This document shows, one piece after another, positions 44,356 to 52,880 of a stretch of 64,000 nt of DNA. Position numbers and translations under genes: made by a program. The number at the start of each line of letters is the position of its first letter. Within the stretch, counting starts at the first letter, position 1. This DNA comes from an uncultured Bacteroidota bacterium (GTDB lineage: Bacteria > Bacteroidota > Bacteroidia > Flavobacteriales > Flavobacteriaceae), in the NCBI GenBank assembly GCA_903902795.1, contig CAIUWH010000040.1:62001-126000 (forward strand), read 5' to 3'. The notes below the pieces were generated by a model that was not told the origin of the DNA, made no database searches, and saw only the letters and a program-made list of their open reading frames with translations.

Positions 44356-45320
44356 TATACGATTCCTTCTTTTAATATATCGTGCAAGTGAATTACACCT
44401 TTGTATACGTTATCATCGACTACAACTAATTGTGTAATCGAAAAATCTTCTAAAATATTAAGCGCATCGACTACCATATCAGAAGAAGAAATGGTTTTCG
44501 GATTCACGGTCATAATATCTTTCGCTGTGAGTCCGGTTATCGTTTCGGTTTTATTGAGCATTCGACGGATATCGCCATCGGTAATGATTCCGATTACTTG
44601 GTCATTTTCAATCACGGCGGCTACTCCCAAGCGCTTTTCGGAAATCTCTAAGATGACATTCTTGATACTAGAATCGGGATGAACAAACGGTTTTTTGGAT
44701 GTGTCGAGCATATCTTTTACACGCAATAGCAGTTTTTTACCCAATGAACCACCTGGATGATATTTGGCAAAATCTTCTGGTTTAAAGTCGCGCATTTCCA
44801 TCAAACAAACAGCCAAGGCATCACCCATAACCAATTGCGCGGTCGTGCTATTTGTGGGTGCTAAATTATTCGGACACGATTCGCTTTCTACAAAGGTGTT
44901 TAATATAAAATGTGCTTCTTTTCCTAAAAATGAAGTTGGGTTTCCTGTGATAGCAATTAACTGATTTCCGAAGCTTTTTATGATGGGAACAAGGATTTTG
45001 ATTTCAGGACTATTTCCGCTTTTCGAAATACAAATAATAGCATCATCCTTTTGAACCATTCCTAAATCGCCATGAATTGCTTCTGACGCATGTAAAAAAG
45101 ATGAAGGAGTACCAGTAGAATTTAATGTTGCTACAATTTTTTGTGCGATTATAGCGCTTTTCCCAATTCCGGTTACAACTAGTCGGCCTTTGCTGTTATA
45201 AATGAGCTCTGCTACTGCAACAAATTGATCGTCAATATATTCTGCTAATTGCGCGATGGATTTACTTTCGGATTCAATTGTTTTTCGAGCCGTGTCAAGT
45301 ATCTTATCTTTTGTTATCAA
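44355..45320 (-). CDS. kdsD: KpsF/GutQ-type arabinose-5-phosphate isomerase (TTG start)
   Basis: A 321-residue enzyme: an SIS domain (residues ~35-170; VVTGIGKSAIIAQKIVATL, SEAIHGDLGMVQ, ISKSGNSPEI) followed by two CBS domains (residues ~205-321; DGDIRRMLNK). It converts ribulose-5-phosphate to arabinose-5-phosphate, the first step of Kdo synthesis for LPS. The start is TTG because an in-frame TAA lies two codons upstream and no ATG is near. A minus-strand TAAATTTG lies about 50 bases upstream. It heads the kdsD-tatC-CMD operon. Confidence 0.93.
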   Translation of the reverse strand: MITKDKILDTARKTIESESKSIAQLAEYIDDQFVAVAELIYNSKGRLVVTGIGKSAIIAQKIVATLNSTGTPSSFLHASEAIHGDLGMVQKDDAIICISKSGNSPEIKILVPIIKSFGNQLIAITGNPTSFLGKEAHFILNTFVESESCPNNLAPTNSTTAQLVMGDALAVCLMEMRDFKPEDFAKYHPGGSLGKKLLLRVKDMLDTSKKPFVHPDSSIKNVILEISEKRLGVAAVIENDQVIGIITDGDIRRMLNKTETITGLTAKDIMTVNPKTISSSDMVVDALNILEDFSITQLVVVDDNVYKGVIHLHDILKEGIV

Positions 45321-45337
45321 AATTGGTTATTATAAAA

Positions 45338-45368
45338 TTTGTATTAGTAAAATAAAGATGTATATTTA
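45338..45368 (+). promoter_or_regulatory. recQ promoter, TTTG-N19-TATATTTA
   Basis: TTTG at 45338-45341 and TATATTTA at 45361-45368 are separated by 19 bases, within the Bacteroidota spacing range. The -7 box has one mismatch at its last base. The recQ ATG follows 39 bases later. Confidence 0.6.
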
Positions 45369-45374
45369 TGGTTA

Positions 45375-45382
45375 CAAATTTA
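45375..45382 (-). promoter_or_regulatory. kdsD -7 element (TAAATTTG on minus strand)
   Basis: The minus strand reads TAAATTTG, an exact TAnnTTTG match 54 bases upstream of the kdsD TTG start. No well-spaced -33 TTG is seen. It overlaps the recQ leader on the other strand. Confidence 0.45.
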
Positions 45383-45407
45383 GATAAAAAATCAGTATAA
45401 TTTCAGA

Positions 45408-47603
45408 ATGAGTACAAACGAAATCGATATACACAAAGAATTAAAAAAATATTTTGGTTTTGATCAGTTCAAAGGATTGCAAGAGACTGTAATCAGCAGT
45501 ATTATAAGAAAAGAAAATACTTTTGTGATCATGCCTACAGGCGGCGGTAAATCACTATGTTATCAGTTGCCTGCTTTGATTCAAAAAGGAACAGCCATTG
45601 TAGTTTCGCCTTTAATTGCGTTGATGAAAAATCAAGTAGATGCCATTCGCGGTGTTTCTTCTGAGAATGGAATTGCACATGTATTAAATTCTTCTTTAAC
45701 CAAAACTGAAATCAATCAAGTTAAGAAGGACATTACATCAGGAATTACTAAACTTTTGTACGTAGCACCTGAATCATTAACCAAAGAAGAATACGTAGAG
45801 TTTCTTCAAAGTGTGCCGATTTCATTTGTGGCGATTGATGAAGCGCATTGTATTTCGGAATGGGGACATGATTTTCGTCCCGAATATAGAAACTTGCGAG
45901 CCATTATCAAGCAGTTAGGTGATGTGCCTGTCATCGGCTTGACCGCAACAGCAACACCAAAAGTGCAAGAAGACATTTTGAAAAATCTCGATATGTCCGA
46001 TGCCACAACCTTCAAAGCTTCGTTCAACCGACCGAATTTATTTTATGAAGTACGCACCAAAACTAAAAATGTCGAAGCAGATATCATCCGATTCATCAAA
46101 CAGCACAAAGGGAAATCGGGGATCATTTATTGCTTGAGTCGCAAAAAAGTAGAAGAAATAGCTGGTGTTTTACAAGTAAACGGAATCAGCGCAGTTCCTT
46201 ATCACGCAGGCTTAGACGCCAAAACCAGAGCCAAGCATCAGGACATGTTTTTGATGGAAGATGTTGATGTCGTTGTCGCTACCATTGCATTCGGAATGGG
46301 AATCGATAAACCCGATGTGCGCTTTGTCATTCACCACGATATTCCAAAATCACTAGAGAGCTATTATCAAGAAACAGGCCGTGCCGGTCGCGATGGCGGA
46401 GAAGGTCATTGTTTGGCGTATTATTCGTATAAAGATGTTGAGAAGCTCGAAAAATTCATGTCGGGGAAACCTGTGGCCGAGCAAGAAATTGGATATGCAT
46501 TGTTGCAAGAAGTAGTGGCGTACGCCGAAACATCAATGTCCCGTCGTAAGTTTTTACTCCACTATTTTGGTGAAGAATTTGATAGCGAGACTGGAGACGG
46601 AGCAGACATGGACGACAATGTGCGCAACCCAAAAACCAAATTGGAAGCGAAAGATCAAGTGAAAATGTTACTTGAAGTAGTTCGTGACACCAAACATCTA
46701 TACAAATCGAAAGAAGTTGTTTATGCTTTAATCGGACGTGTGAATGCGACTATAAAAGCGTACAGAACCGATACTAAAGCCTTTTTTGGTTGCGGAAAAG
46801 CCTTTGAAGAACGCTACTGGATGGCGTTAATACGTCAGGTTTTAGTTGACGGATTATTGAACAAAGACATTGAAACCTACGGAATATTAAAAGTTTCAGA
46901 AAAAGGGGAAGCGTTTATTTTGAATCCGACCTCGTTTATGATGTCGGAAGACCATGAATACAACGAAGCCGAAGACGAAGCCATTGTTACGGCAGCAAAA
47001 TCTTCTGGAACTTCCGATGAGGTTCTGATGGGAATGTTGCGCGATTTGCGTAAAAAAGTGGCCAAGAAATTAGGCGTTCCGCCGTTTGTGGTATTTCAAG
47101 ATCCATCGCTTGAAGATATGGCGTTGAAATATCCAATGACGTTAGACGAATTGATAAATACACACGGAGTAGGAGAAGGCAAAGCTAAAAAATACGGAAA
47201 AGAATTCATTGAACTCATTAGTCGGTACGTGACCGATAACGATATTATTCGGCCAGATGACTTGGTCGTAAAGTCGACGGGTGCTAACTCAGCCAATAAA
47301 TTGTACATCATTCAAAATATCGACCGAAAACTATCGTTGGAAGACATAGCGTCAGCGAAAGGTATGAATATGGATGCTTTGATAAAAGAAATGGAGCAAA
47401 TCGTTTATTCAGGCACAAAACTGAACATTAAATATTGGATTGATGAAATGCTCGACGAAGAGCAACAAGAAGAGATACATGAGTATTTTATGGAATCCGA
47501 ATCGGATAAAATTGAGGATGCACTGAAAGAGTTTGATGGTGATTACGATATTGAAGAACTGCGGTTAATGCGGATTAAATTCATGAGTGAAGTAGCGAAT
47601 TAG
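45408..47603 (+). CDS. recQ: ATP-dependent DNA helicase RecQ
   Basis: A 731-residue helicase. Walker A is IMPTGGGKSLCYQLPA, the DEAH box is AIDEAHCISEWGHDFRPEYR, LTATATPKVQEDIL is motif III, and the C-terminal helicase half has GIIYCLSRKKVEEIA and YQETGRAGRDGGEGHCLAYY. The RQC region follows, then an HRDC domain near residues ~540-620 (LRKKVAKKLGVPPFVVFQD). The last ~110 residues (ASAKGMNMDALIKEMEQIVY) are a flavobacterial-type extension. It unwinds DNA in recombination and repair. Confidence 0.96.
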   Translation: MSTNEIDIHKELKKYFGFDQFKGLQETVISSIIRKENTFVIMPTGGGKSLCYQLPALIQKGTAIVVSPLIALMKNQVDAIRGVSSENGIAHVLNSSLTKTEINQVKKDITSGITKLLYVAPESLTKEEYVEFLQSVPISFVAIDEAHCISEWGHDFRPEYRNLRAIIKQLGDVPVIGLTATATPKVQEDILKNLDMSDATTFKASFNRPNLFYEVRTKTKNVEADIIRFIKQHKGKSGIIYCLSRKKVEEIAGVLQVNGISAVPYHAGLDAKTRAKHQDMFLMEDVDVVVATIAFGMGIDKPDVRFVIHHDIPKSLESYYQETGRAGRDGGEGHCLAYYSYKDVEKLEKFMSGKPVAEQEIGYALLQEVVAYAETSMSRRKFLLHYFGEEFDSETGDGADMDDNVRNPKTKLEAKDQVKMLLEVVRDTKHLYKSKEVVYALIGRVNATIKAYRTDTKAFFGCGKAFEERYWMALIRQVLVDGLLNKDIETYGILKVSEKGEAFILNPTSFMMSEDHEYNEAEDEAIVTAAKSSGTSDEVLMGMLRDLRKKVAKKLGVPPFVVFQDPSLEDMALKYPMTLDELINTHGVGEGKAKKYGKEFIELISRYVTDNDIIRPDDLVVKSTGANSANKLYIIQNIDRKLSLEDIASAKGMNMDALIKEMEQIVYSGTKLNIKYWIDEMLDEEQQEEIHEYFMESESDKIEDALKEFDGDYDIEELRLMRIKFMSEVAN

Positions 47604-47631
47604 TTGTCGGTTGTCGGTTGGCAGTTGTCGG
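47604..47631. repeat. Four 7-bp TTGTCGG units directly after the recQ stop
   Basis: TTGTCGG, TTGTCGG, TTGGCAG and TTGTCGG begin at the base after the TAG stop of recQ and run without gaps. They do not form a hairpin and are not followed by a T-run. Confidence 0.85.
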
Positions 47632-47650
47632 AAGTTTCTCTGTGATTTGA

Positions 47651-47899
47651 CTAAGTGTTTTTTTCTTCGTAAACAGCACCACGATGCGGTTTCAACGCAT
47701 CTCTAACCTGAATCATATTTTCGTCGGTTACCACCATAAATGCTATAGCATGCAATTCATTTTTGACTTCAAATCCGGTGATGTTTAGTGGAAATTGTTC
47801 GATGGTAATATACTCCTTTAAGTGAATTTCATGATGCTCAGCGGTTTTAGCTGAAGCTGGTCCGCGGAAATCCCAAATCAATTTTATCTGTCTCGACAT
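47651..47899 (-). CDS. Hypothetical 82-residue protein
   Basis: A small, apparently soluble protein with no recognised domain. WDFRGPASAKTAEHHEIHLK near the N-terminus is rich in histidine, and the rest alternates short strands with a final helix (ENMIQVRDALKPHRG), suggesting a small alpha-beta fold. It is convergent with recQ, whose stop is 47 bases away. It has ATG and stop in sensible places and coding-like codon use, so it is probably real. No function is proposed. Confidence 0.65.
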   Translation of the reverse strand: MSRQIKLIWDFRGPASAKTAEHHEIHLKEYITIEQFPLNITGFEVKNELHAIAFMVVTDENMIQVRDALKPHRGAVYEEKNT

Positions 47900-48061
47900 A
47901 AGGTGTAATTGTTTTTACTTCATATTATCAACCAAAAGGTATTTTACAAAGGTAGCTTTTTACTGTTAATTAATTTAAAAGACGTAGATACAAAGATTTT
48001 AATATTGAACTGGAGAAGCTTCGCTTTAGTTTAGAATTCTAGGCTATGTGATACAATTTAT

Positions 48062-48099
48062 TTTCTATACAATCCTTTTTTTCTATGTTTCTATGTGTT
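48062..48099. repeat. Spaced 8-bp TTTCTATG words before the DUF2891 gene
   Basis: TTTCTATA (48062-48069), then TTTCTATG twice in tandem (48080-48095) followed by TGTT. It lies in the 248-base spacer 47900-48147, which shows no exact TAnnTTTG box. The word ladder overlaps the doubtful N-terminal extension of the track ORF. Confidence 0.5.
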
Positions 48100-48147
48100 A
48101 AAAAAATGGATTGTCATTATTTTACTAAATTTGATGAAACTTACCCC

Positions 48148-49200
48148 ATGAAATACATCCTATATTTTCTATTCGTTCCGATGCTTTCTGTTTTTTCACA
48201 AGAACTTACATTGGAAAAAGCCAATCATTTAGCGTCTTTACCCATTAAATGCCTGCAACAAGAATACCCAAATAAACTGGGACAAATGCTAATCGATAGC
48301 ACCGAAATTCAAGCTCCCAAAAAATTGCATCCCGCTTTTTATGGTTGTTTTGATTGGCACTCGTCGGTTCATGGTCATTGGAGTTTAGTGTATTTGTTAA
48401 AGCACTATCCCAATCTCGCCAACCGAGAAGAAATCATTCGCAAACTCCAAATTAATTTGTCTAAAGATAATATTCAAACCGAAATCGACTACTTAAATAA
48501 GAAACATGAGAAGTCTTTTGAACGAACCTATGGTTGGAATTGGCTCTTAAAATTACAACTCGAATTAGAAACCTTCAACGAACCGTTCGCTCAAGAATTA
48601 GCTCAAAACCTAAAACCATTGTCTGATTTAATTATTGTGAGATATACTGAGTTTCTGCCTAAATTATTGTATCCTATTCGGGTGGGAACGCATACGAATA
48701 CGGCATTCGGACTTACATTCGCATGGGATTATGCCGTGCATTCAAAAAACGTGGCTTTTCAGAATAGCATCAAACAAAATGCAATTCGGATGTTTCAAAA
48801 TGATGCTGATTGTCCGTTTATTTGGGAACCTAGCGGAACCGATTTTTTATCGCCGTGTTTGGAAGAAATGGGTTTGATGCAACGTGTGATGGATAAAAAA
48901 GATTTTTTGTTATGGCTCAAGAAATTTGCACCCAAGTTATTTTCTAAGAAGTTTTCGTGGGAAGTAGCCAAAGTATCCGATCGAACGGATGGTCATTTGG
49001 TTCATTTAGATGGGTTGAATTTTAGTCGAGCGTGGAATTTTTATCATCTACTAAATGATTATCCCAAAGAGTTTAATCATTTAAAGGCGGTAGCAGATTA
49101 CCATTTGAATTTTTCACTTCCTTCTATTGTAGACGGAAATTATGAAGGTGAGCATTGGTTAGCTTCTTTCGCTTTACGAGCTTTTGAAGAGAAAAAGTAA
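48148..49200 (+). CDS. DUF2891 family secreted protein
   Basis: A 350-residue protein from the ATG at 48148, which places a good signal peptide (KYILYFLFVPMLSVFSQ) at the N-terminus; the track start adds 21 residues of spacer. The DUF2891 signature is HPAFYGCFDWHSSVHGHWSL (near residue 60), with RVGTHTNTAFGL and SGTDFLSPCLEE later. The protein is all-helical, like (alpha/alpha)6 barrel proteins, and exported. Its biochemical role is not established. It stands alone, followed by a GC-containing hairpin. Confidence 0.87.
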   Translation: MKYILYFLFVPMLSVFSQELTLEKANHLASLPIKCLQQEYPNKLGQMLIDSTEIQAPKKLHPAFYGCFDWHSSVHGHWSLVYLLKHYPNLANREEIIRKLQINLSKDNIQTEIDYLNKKHEKSFERTYGWNWLLKLQLELETFNEPFAQELAQNLKPLSDLIIVRYTEFLPKLLYPIRVGTHTNTAFGLTFAWDYAVHSKNVAFQNSIKQNAIRMFQNDADCPFIWEPSGTDFLSPCLEEMGLMQRVMDKKDFLLWLKKFAPKLFSKKFSWEVAKVSDRTDGHLVHLDGLNFSRAWNFYHLLNDYPKEFNHLKAVADYHLNFSLPSIVDGNYEGEHWLASFALRAFEEKK

Positions 49201-49227
49201 AGGTCGCCTAACCACAAGACGACCTTT
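49199..49227 (+). terminator. Hairpin after the DUF2891 gene
   Basis: AAAGGTCG and CGACCTTT form a perfect 8-bp stem around a 13-base loop, beginning at the stop codon. The following bases are GGATTTAATTTG rather than a T-run, so termination is uncertain. Confidence 0.45.
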
Positions 49228-49367
49228 GGATTTAATTTGATAACCAATTCAAACATATTTTTAACACTCAAATATACATTTAAAATAGATAATGTGATTA
49301 ATAAAATCGATGAAATACATTTTAATTACAATAAAGTAAGAAAAAATATATAAAAAAAGTAACTTAT

Positions 49368-49410
49368 AAATGCTGTTTATTTATTATACATATAAAAAGC
49401 AACAGCATTT
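49368..49410. promoter_or_regulatory. Perfect 10-bp inverted repeat upstream of the FAD oxidoreductase
   Basis: AAATGCTGTT (49368-49377) and AACAGCATTT (49401-49410) are exact inverted copies separated by 23 A/T-rich bases. The right arm ends four bases before a TACTTTTG -7 element, so a regulator bound here would cover the -33 region. No known regulator is assigned. Confidence 0.55.
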
Positions 49411-49413
49411 CCT

Positions 49414-49421
49414 TACTTTTG
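49414..49421 (+). promoter_or_regulatory. -7 element (TACTTTTG) before the FAD oxidoreductase
   Basis: TACTTTTG exactly matches TAnnTTTG and ends 15 bases before the ATG at 49437, which implies a very short leader. No TTG is suitably spaced upstream; the 10-bp inverted repeat occupies that region. Confidence 0.5.
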
Positions 49422-49436
49422 CAAAAAGATACTATA

Positions 49437-50996
49437 ATGCCTCGCGAAATTCAATTACAAGTCGCACCTGAAGTGGCGGCGAACGAAAGTCTGCTCAAAG
49501 ATTATATTGCAAAGTTACTTCATGTGTCATCAAAGGAAATTGAGCATATTGTTCCTGTAAAACGTTCCATTGATGCGCGTCAAAAGGCGATTAAAATTAA
49601 TTATAAAGTCAGTGTTTATTTTAAAGGTGAAGATTTTATTCCACAAAAAATAGAATTACCCAATTATAAAAATGTTTCCCATGCTCAAGAAGTCGTCATA
49701 ATTGGTGCTGGTCCAGCCGGATTGTTTGCTGCCTTACAATTGATTGAATTAGGTTTGAAACCGATTGTCATCGAACGCGGCAAAGATGTTCGCGGGCGCC
49801 GTCGCGATTTAAAAGCCATCAATGTGGATCACATTGTAAACGAAGATTCCAATTATTGTTTTGGAGAAGGCGGAGCTGGCACTTATTCGGATGGGAAATT
49901 ATATACAAGGTCAAAAAAACGCGGTGATGTTGACCGGATTCTTCGTTTGTTAGTTGCTTTTGGAGCTTCCGACCAAATTCTAGTGGAAGCGCATCCTCAT
50001 ATCGGAACTAATAAGTTGCCTCAAATCATTCAAGATATTCGAGAGAAAATCATCGACTGTGGCGGGAAAGTTCTTTTTGAAACAAGAGTAACAGATTTCA
50101 TCCTACAAAGTAGCGAAATTCGGGGTGTTGTCACACAAAATGGCGATACGATTTCGGCCAATAAAGTAATTGTTGCCACTGGGCATTCCGCTCGTGATAT
50201 TTTCGAATTACTAGATAGAAAAAAAATTCATATCGAAGCCAAATCCTTTGCGTTAGGCGTTCGAGCTGAACATCCCCAAGAATTGATTGACCGCATTCAG
50301 TATTCTTGTGATTTTAGAGGTGAATTTTTACCGCCGTCGCCTTATTCTATTGTAAAACAAGTCAATGGTCGTGGCATGTATTCGTTTTGTATGTGTCCGG
50401 GTGGTGTTATTGCGCCTTGTGCTACGAGTCCGGGTGAAGTGGTTACTAACGGTTGGTCGCCATCCAAAAGAGATCAAGCTACGGCGAACTCCGGAATTGT
50501 AGTCGAATTAAAACTCGAAGATTTCAAACCCTTTGCTAAATTTGGTGCTTTGGCCGGAATGGAATTTCAAAAATCTATTGAACAAAAGGCATGGTATTTG
50601 GCCGGTTCCACTCAGAGAGTTCCTGCTCAGCGTTTGGTCGATTTTACACAAAGTAAAGCTTCGGATTCTATTCCGAAAACGTCCTATGTTCCTGGAACGA
50701 CTTCAGTAGAAATGGGTCAGGTTTTTCCGGGATTCCTCACACAAATTTTACGAGAAGGTTTTGGTGAATTCGGAAAATCGATGCGCGGCTATTTAACTAA
50801 TGAAGGCATTTTGCATGCGCCCGAAAGCAGAACTTCTTCACCCGTTCGAATTCCGAGAGACAGTGAAACCTTAGAACATGTTCAGATAAAAGGACTTTAT
50901 CCGTGTGGCGAAGGCGCGGGTTATGCAGGCGGAATCATTTCGGCAGCTATTGATGGTGAAAAATGCGCGTTGAAGATTGCTGAGGTTTTAAAATAA
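49437..50996 (+). CDS. NAD(P)/FAD-dependent oxidoreductase (COG2509-like)
   Basis: A 519-residue flavoprotein from the ATG at 49437 (the track start is a TTG inside the -7 box). An N-terminal ~85-residue domain precedes the FAD-binding GxGxxG motif VVIIGAGPAGLFAAL and IERGKDVRGRRRDLKA. NYCFGEGGAGTYSDGKLYTR is characteristic of the COG2509 dehydrogenase group, and YSFCMCPGGVIAPC and YPCGEGAGYAGGIISAAIDG close the FAD site. The substrate is unknown. A terminator follows immediately. Confidence 0.88.
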   Translation: MPREIQLQVAPEVAANESLLKDYIAKLLHVSSKEIEHIVPVKRSIDARQKAIKINYKVSVYFKGEDFIPQKIELPNYKNVSHAQEVVIIGAGPAGLFAALQLIELGLKPIVIERGKDVRGRRRDLKAINVDHIVNEDSNYCFGEGGAGTYSDGKLYTRSKKRGDVDRILRLLVAFGASDQILVEAHPHIGTNKLPQIIQDIREKIIDCGGKVLFETRVTDFILQSSEIRGVVTQNGDTISANKVIVATGHSARDIFELLDRKKIHIEAKSFALGVRAEHPQELIDRIQYSCDFRGEFLPPSPYSIVKQVNGRGMYSFCMCPGGVIAPCATSPGEVVTNGWSPSKRDQATANSGIVVELKLEDFKPFAKFGALAGMEFQKSIEQKAWYLAGSTQRVPAQRLVDFTQSKASDSIPKTSYVPGTTSVEMGQVFPGFLTQILREGFGEFGKSMRGYLTNEGILHAPESRTSSPVRIPRDSETLEHVQIKGLYPCGEGAGYAGGIISAAIDGEKCALKIAEVLK

Positions 50997-51026
50997 AAAA
51001 CCGCTCATTTTCACAAGCGGTTTTTT
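50995..51026. terminator. Bidirectional rho-independent terminator
   Basis: AAAAAACCGCT and AGCGGTTTTTT are exact inverted copies around a 10-base loop. T-runs are present on both strands, so it can end both the oxidoreductase transcript (+) and the msr transcript (-). Confidence 0.9.
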
Positions 51027-51036
51027 GAATCAATAC

Positions 51037-52140
51037 TTATTTCCTTTTCAATCTATCTTTAAAAACCTTTTCGAATTTTTCAATTTTCGGCTGAATCACC
51101 ATTTGACAATACGGTTGGTTTTTGTTGTTTTCATAATATCCTTGATGGTATTCTTCGGCTTTGTAAAACTTTTTTAGTGGTTCTAAAGTGGTTACAATTT
51201 TGCTCTCAAACACTTTTTCATTCAATTCAGCAATTAAATCTTGAGCAGCTTTTTTCTCGCTTTCATTTTTATAAAAAACTACTGATCGGTATTGAGTTCC
51301 CGAATCTGCGCCTTGTCTATTCAAAGTTGTAGGATCGTGTACAGTGAAGAAAACTTGAAAGATTTCATTTAAATTGGTCTTGGTTTTATCATAGGTAATT
51401 TCTATAACTTCTGCGGCTCCAGTTCTACCCGAACAAACTTGCTCATAGCTTGGATCTTCCACCATTCCACCAGCGTAACCAGAATAAACGCTTTTCACAC
51501 CATCAAGGTTTTGATAAACAGCTTCGACACACCAAAAACAACCACCGCCAAGAACTATAGTTTCTAAATTTGTTGGATTTGTTGCTGGAGCATCTGGCAC
51601 AAAGTCTAACGAAACCGCATTCATGCAATATCTTTTTCCGGTTGGTTCTGGACCGTCGTCGAATAAATGTCCGAGATGACTATCGCACCGTCCGCAATTG
51701 GCTTCAATGCGTCGCATTCCATACGAGTTGTCGTCTTTGAACGTAATGCTATTTTTGGACACTTGTTCAAAAAAACTTGGCCAACCGCAACTGCTTACAA
51801 ATTTTTGATCTGATTTGAATAATTTGTTTCCACACGTCGCACAATAATACGTGCCTTTGGTTTCTGAACTCCACATTTTTCCCGTAAACGCTCGTTCAGT
51901 ATCGGCTTCGCGAGCTACAGCATACAAATCGGGAGAAAGCACTTTTTTCCAGTCGGCATCCGATACGGTTAATTTGGCAGTATCAATATTTGAGTAATAC
52001 GGATTTTCGGGTTTACTAATGACGTTTTCCATTGCAAGTGTGTTTTTAGAATTTTGTTTATTTGAAGATTGTCCGCACGCGCTCAAAACGAATAACGGCA
52101 CTAACGCTAAATAGTGTAACAATGATTTTGAATTTCGCAT
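51037..52140 (-). CDS. msrBA: MsrB-MsrA fusion methionine sulfoxide reductase lipoprotein
   Basis: A 367-residue fusion from the ATG at 52140, which gives a lipoprotein signal (LALVPLFVLSACGQ). The MsrB domain comes first: the zinc cysteines in YYCATCGNKLF and NCGRCDSHLGHLFDDGP, and the catalytic Cys in RYCMNAVSLDF. The MsrA domain follows near residue 200 with VLGGGCFWCVEAVYQ (nucleophile in G-C-F-W-C) and YAGGMVEDPSYEQVCSGRTG. Together they reduce the R and S forms of oxidised methionine. As a lipoprotein it should protect envelope proteins. The B-before-A order is one of the known fusions. Confidence 0.94.
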   Translation of the reverse strand: MRNSKSLLHYLALVPLFVLSACGQSSNKQNSKNTLAMENVISKPENPYYSNIDTAKLTVSDADWKKVLSPDLYAVAREADTERAFTGKMWSSETKGTYYCATCGNKLFKSDQKFVSSCGWPSFFEQVSKNSITFKDDNSYGMRRIEANCGRCDSHLGHLFDDGPEPTGKRYCMNAVSLDFVPDAPATNPTNLETIVLGGGCFWCVEAVYQNLDGVKSVYSGYAGGMVEDPSYEQVCSGRTGAAEVIEITYDKTKTNLNEIFQVFFTVHDPTTLNRQGADSGTQYRSVVFYKNESEKKAAQDLIAELNEKVFESKIVTTLEPLKKFYKAEEYHQGYYENNKNQPYCQMVIQPKIEKFEKVFKDRLKRK

Positions 52141-52301
52141 AGCTTTTGTTTTTATTGAGTACAAATTTACAATAGATATACGTTGTGAAATGTCATGTGG
52201 TTTACAAAATGTATTGATTTAAGTAAAGTTTAACGAATGTTCGAACTGCAAAAATACATAGGCTAAACTTTTTTCGTATTTTTACACACTTTAAGAAATT
52301 T

Positions 52302-52829
52302 ATGAAGGAAGAACAAGTCATATTAGTCAACGAAAAGGACGAGCCCATCGGTTTAATGAACAAACTAGAAGCGCATGAAAAGGCCGTTTTGCACCGTGCT
52401 TTCTCGGTGTTTGTGTTGAACAATAAAAATGAAGTGCTTCTGCAACAACGTGCGCATCACAAGTACCATTCACCCTTATTGTGGACGAATACCTGTTGTA
52501 GTCATCAACGTGCAGGAGAAACTAATTTGGAAGCGGGTAAGCGTCGACTTTTCGAAGAGATGGGTATGCAAACAGAACTCAAAGAACTCTTTCATTTTAT
52601 TTATAAAGCACCTTTTGATAATGGTTTGACTGAACACGAATTGGACCATGTCATGATTGGTTACAGCAACGAAGAACCCAATATCAATGATGAAGAAGTA
52701 GAAAGTTGGAAATGGATGAAAATTGAAGCCATCAAAGACGATATGCTTCAGAATCCCGACATTTATACCGTTTGGTTTAAGATAATTTTTGATGAGTTTT
52801 ACCATTATTTGGAAGAGCACACATTATAA
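52302..52829 (+). CDS. idi: Isopentenyl-diphosphate delta-isomerase (type I)
   Basis: A 175-residue Nudix-fold enzyme. VLLQQRAHHKYHSPLLWTNT and CCSHQRAGETNLEAGKRRLF contain the catalytic Cys, and FEEMGMQTEL the Nudix-like Glu cluster; LTEHELDHVMIGY holds the metal-ligand glutamates and histidine. It interconverts IPP and DMAPP for isoprenoid synthesis, including undecaprenyl carriers. The start is an ATG after an A-rich leader. The 51 bases to the next gene are almost wholly a 7-bp word ladder. Confidence 0.94.
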   Translation: MKEEQVILVNEKDEPIGLMNKLEAHEKAVLHRAFSVFVLNNKNEVLLQQRAHHKYHSPLLWTNTCCSHQRAGETNLEAGKRRLFEEMGMQTELKELFHFIYKAPFDNGLTEHELDHVMIGYSNEEPNINDEEVESWKWMKIEAIKDDMLQNPDIYTVWFKIIFDEFYHYLEEHTL

Positions 52830-52878
52830 GATTTCAAAAAGAAAAAGGCAAAATCCAAAAAGCAAATCCTAAATTACA
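52830..52878. repeat. Seven 7-bp words filling the idi-queD gap
   Basis: GATTTCA, AAAAGAA, AAAGGCA, AAATCCA, AAAAGCA, AATCCTA and AATTACA fill the spacer from the base after the idi stop to two bases before the queD ATG. The words are degenerate and A-rich, so part of the periodicity could be base composition, but the final A recurs in all seven. Confidence 0.55.
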
Positions 52879-52880
52879 CC

